Assembly (NCBI GenBank): GCA_044371535.1
Contig: JBILTL010000109.1
Location: 1 to 7,468 of the forward strand
DNA from: CAIZGX01 sp044371535
Lineage (GTDB): Bacteria > Bacteroidota > Bacteroidia > Flavobacteriales_D > Sanyastnellaceae
Length of the DNA stretch: 7,468 bases
Reading direction: 5' to 3'
Shown piece by piece: positions 6,699-7,468 of this stretch. The notes under the pieces are model-generated. The model saw nothing but the letters and a program-made list of their open reading frames with translations, made no database searches and had not been told where the DNA came from. The number at the start of each line of letters is the position of its first letter. The stretch's first letter is position 1. The position numbers and the translations under genes are program-made.

Positions 6699-7468
6699 TG
6701 AAAACAAAATTAATCGCATTATTTCTCTTTGCGTTTTACGCCAAGGAATCTTTAAGTCAAGACTACAACATTAAAGATGGTGGCGCGCAAGTAGTAACTG
6801 TCGTTTTGTTTGGAAAGACTATGCCCGTTAATTACCAAGGGCAGTATATCAAAAAGTTAAACGGTGAAAAAGGCTTTTTTCCGCATGGCGAAGGAAGTTG
6901 CTACGCGCAATCGGGTGATAACAGGACCTCTTACACGGGTGATTTTTTCGAAGGAAGAATTACAGGTGTAGGTGCCTTGGTGATAAACAATATGAAATAT
7001 GATGGTCAATTCGTAGACGGTTTCCCATCGGGAGAAGGTACAATGATATGGACAGGATCATCGGTTGAAGGTTTTGCAGCTGTTAAGGGATATTTCATAA
7101 AAGGAGTTCCGGAAGGCCAAGTGAAAATCACATACAGTTCTGGAAATATTTATGAAGGGTTGGTCAAAGCAGGTAAGCCAAACGGACAAGGGAAATTGAT
7201 CTATGTAGATGGTTCGAAAAAATCTGGTTCTTTTGGTCCTCCGAAAATTGCTTTCGCTTATTATGAGGGGAATTTTGTAGAAGGATTGAGGGATGGTGAG
7301 GGTACCACGTATTATAAAAATGGAGAAAAATTGGTGGGACATTGGGAGAAGGATTTATTCAATGGTTCTGGAACCCTGTCACAGGAAAATGGAGATAAAT
7401 ATATCGGTGGTTGGAAGGCTGGATTGTATGAAGGAGAGGGTAGAGTGGAGTACATAAATGGAGATTCC
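6698..7468 (+). CDS. Exported MORN-repeat protein, partial, 3' end beyond window
   Basis: The first 257 codons are visible and open to the window edge. A signal peptide (K2, K4, then LIALFLFAFYA, cleavage likely before Q21) indicates export. From about residue 45 the protein is built of MORN repeats, each about 20-23 residues with the pattern Y-x-G-x-(W/F)-x-x-G-x-x-x-G-x-G-x-(L/M). Clear copies start near residues 79, 101, 131, 152, 188, 212 and 235, with a more diverged one near 46 and an irregular spacer at 173-187 (GSKKSGSFGPPKIAF). MORN repeats form extended beta-hairpin rods that bind lipids or proteins; the role of secreted bacterial ones is mostly unknown. The ATG shares a base with the stop of the upstream exported protein, so both are made from one mRNA and probably act in the same compartment. 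No catalytic domain is visible; one could lie in the missing C-terminus. Confidence 0.85.
   Translation, partial: MKTKLIALFLFAFYAKESLSQDYNIKDGGAQVVTVVLFGKTMPVNYQGQYIKKLNGEKGFFPHGEGSCYAQSGDNRTSYTGDFFEGRITGVGALVINNMKYDGQFVDGFPSGEGTMIWTGSSVEGFAAVKGYFIKGVPEGQVKITYSSGNIYEGLVKAGKPNGQGKLIYVDGSKKSGSFGPPKIAFAYYEGNFVEGLRDGEGTTYYKNGEKLVGHWEKDLFNGSGTLSQENGDKYIGGWKAGLYEGEGRVEYINGDS

Noticed and set aside
7058..7342. Minus-strand open frame of 94 codons across the MORN gene
   Set aside because: It is antisense to clear MORN repeats, whose regular Gly and Tyr codons keep the reverse frame open.
1..7468. CRISPR arrays, tRNA or rRNA genes, insertion sequences, attachment sites
   Set aside because: Reading both strands, I found no regularly spaced direct repeats, no tRNA-like cloverleaf, no transposase or integrase coding, and no terminal inverted repeats with target duplications.

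Overview
The window looks like a chromosomal segment of a Bacteroidota member, probably Flavobacteriales. The signs are promoter boxes of the TAnnTTTG type, A-rich leaders without Shine-Dalgarno sequences, exported proteins whose predicted signal-peptide cleavage sites are followed by Gln, and a short carbamoyl-phosphate synthase large chain. This placement is inference; no rRNA or other marker gene is present.

Left part (1-1194, minus strand): three tightly packed accessory genes read leftward. In transcription order they are an unrecognised 147-aa protein, a 131-aa protein of the cyclic-phosphate-processing receiver (cREC) family, and the start of a protein with a PD-(D/E)xK nuclease-like motif resembling the DUF3883 family, cut by the window edge. 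The first two overlap by one base (TAATG) and the third starts 5 bases after the second ends, so they form one transcription unit. This small set is the best candidate for a poorly described system, possibly an RNA-repair or conflict module. An 18% GC, 82-bp divergent intergenic region separates it from a lone plus-strand gene (1277-1723) for a small charged, coiled-coil-rich protein of unknown function.

Centre (1781-4597, minus strand): carB, the large subunit of carbamoyl-phosphate synthetase, for arginine and pyrimidine synthesis. Both ATP-grasp halves look intact, but the protein ends where the E. coli-type allosteric (MGS) domain would begin. carA is not adjacent. The carB leader carries a 9-bp hairpin ending 10 bases before the start codon. 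carB is visibly richer in GC than the genes on either side.

Right part (4812-7468, plus strand): a Bacteroidota-type promoter drives a two-gene unit for exported proteins. The first is a 628-aa protein with a helical N-terminal part and a C-terminal calcium-loop region like XAC2610/FG-GAP proteins. The second, overlapping it by one base, is a MORN-repeat protein that runs off the window. Both have signal peptides, so they probably act together outside the cytoplasm; their function is unknown.

No tRNA, rRNA, CRISPR array, transposase or origin is visible.
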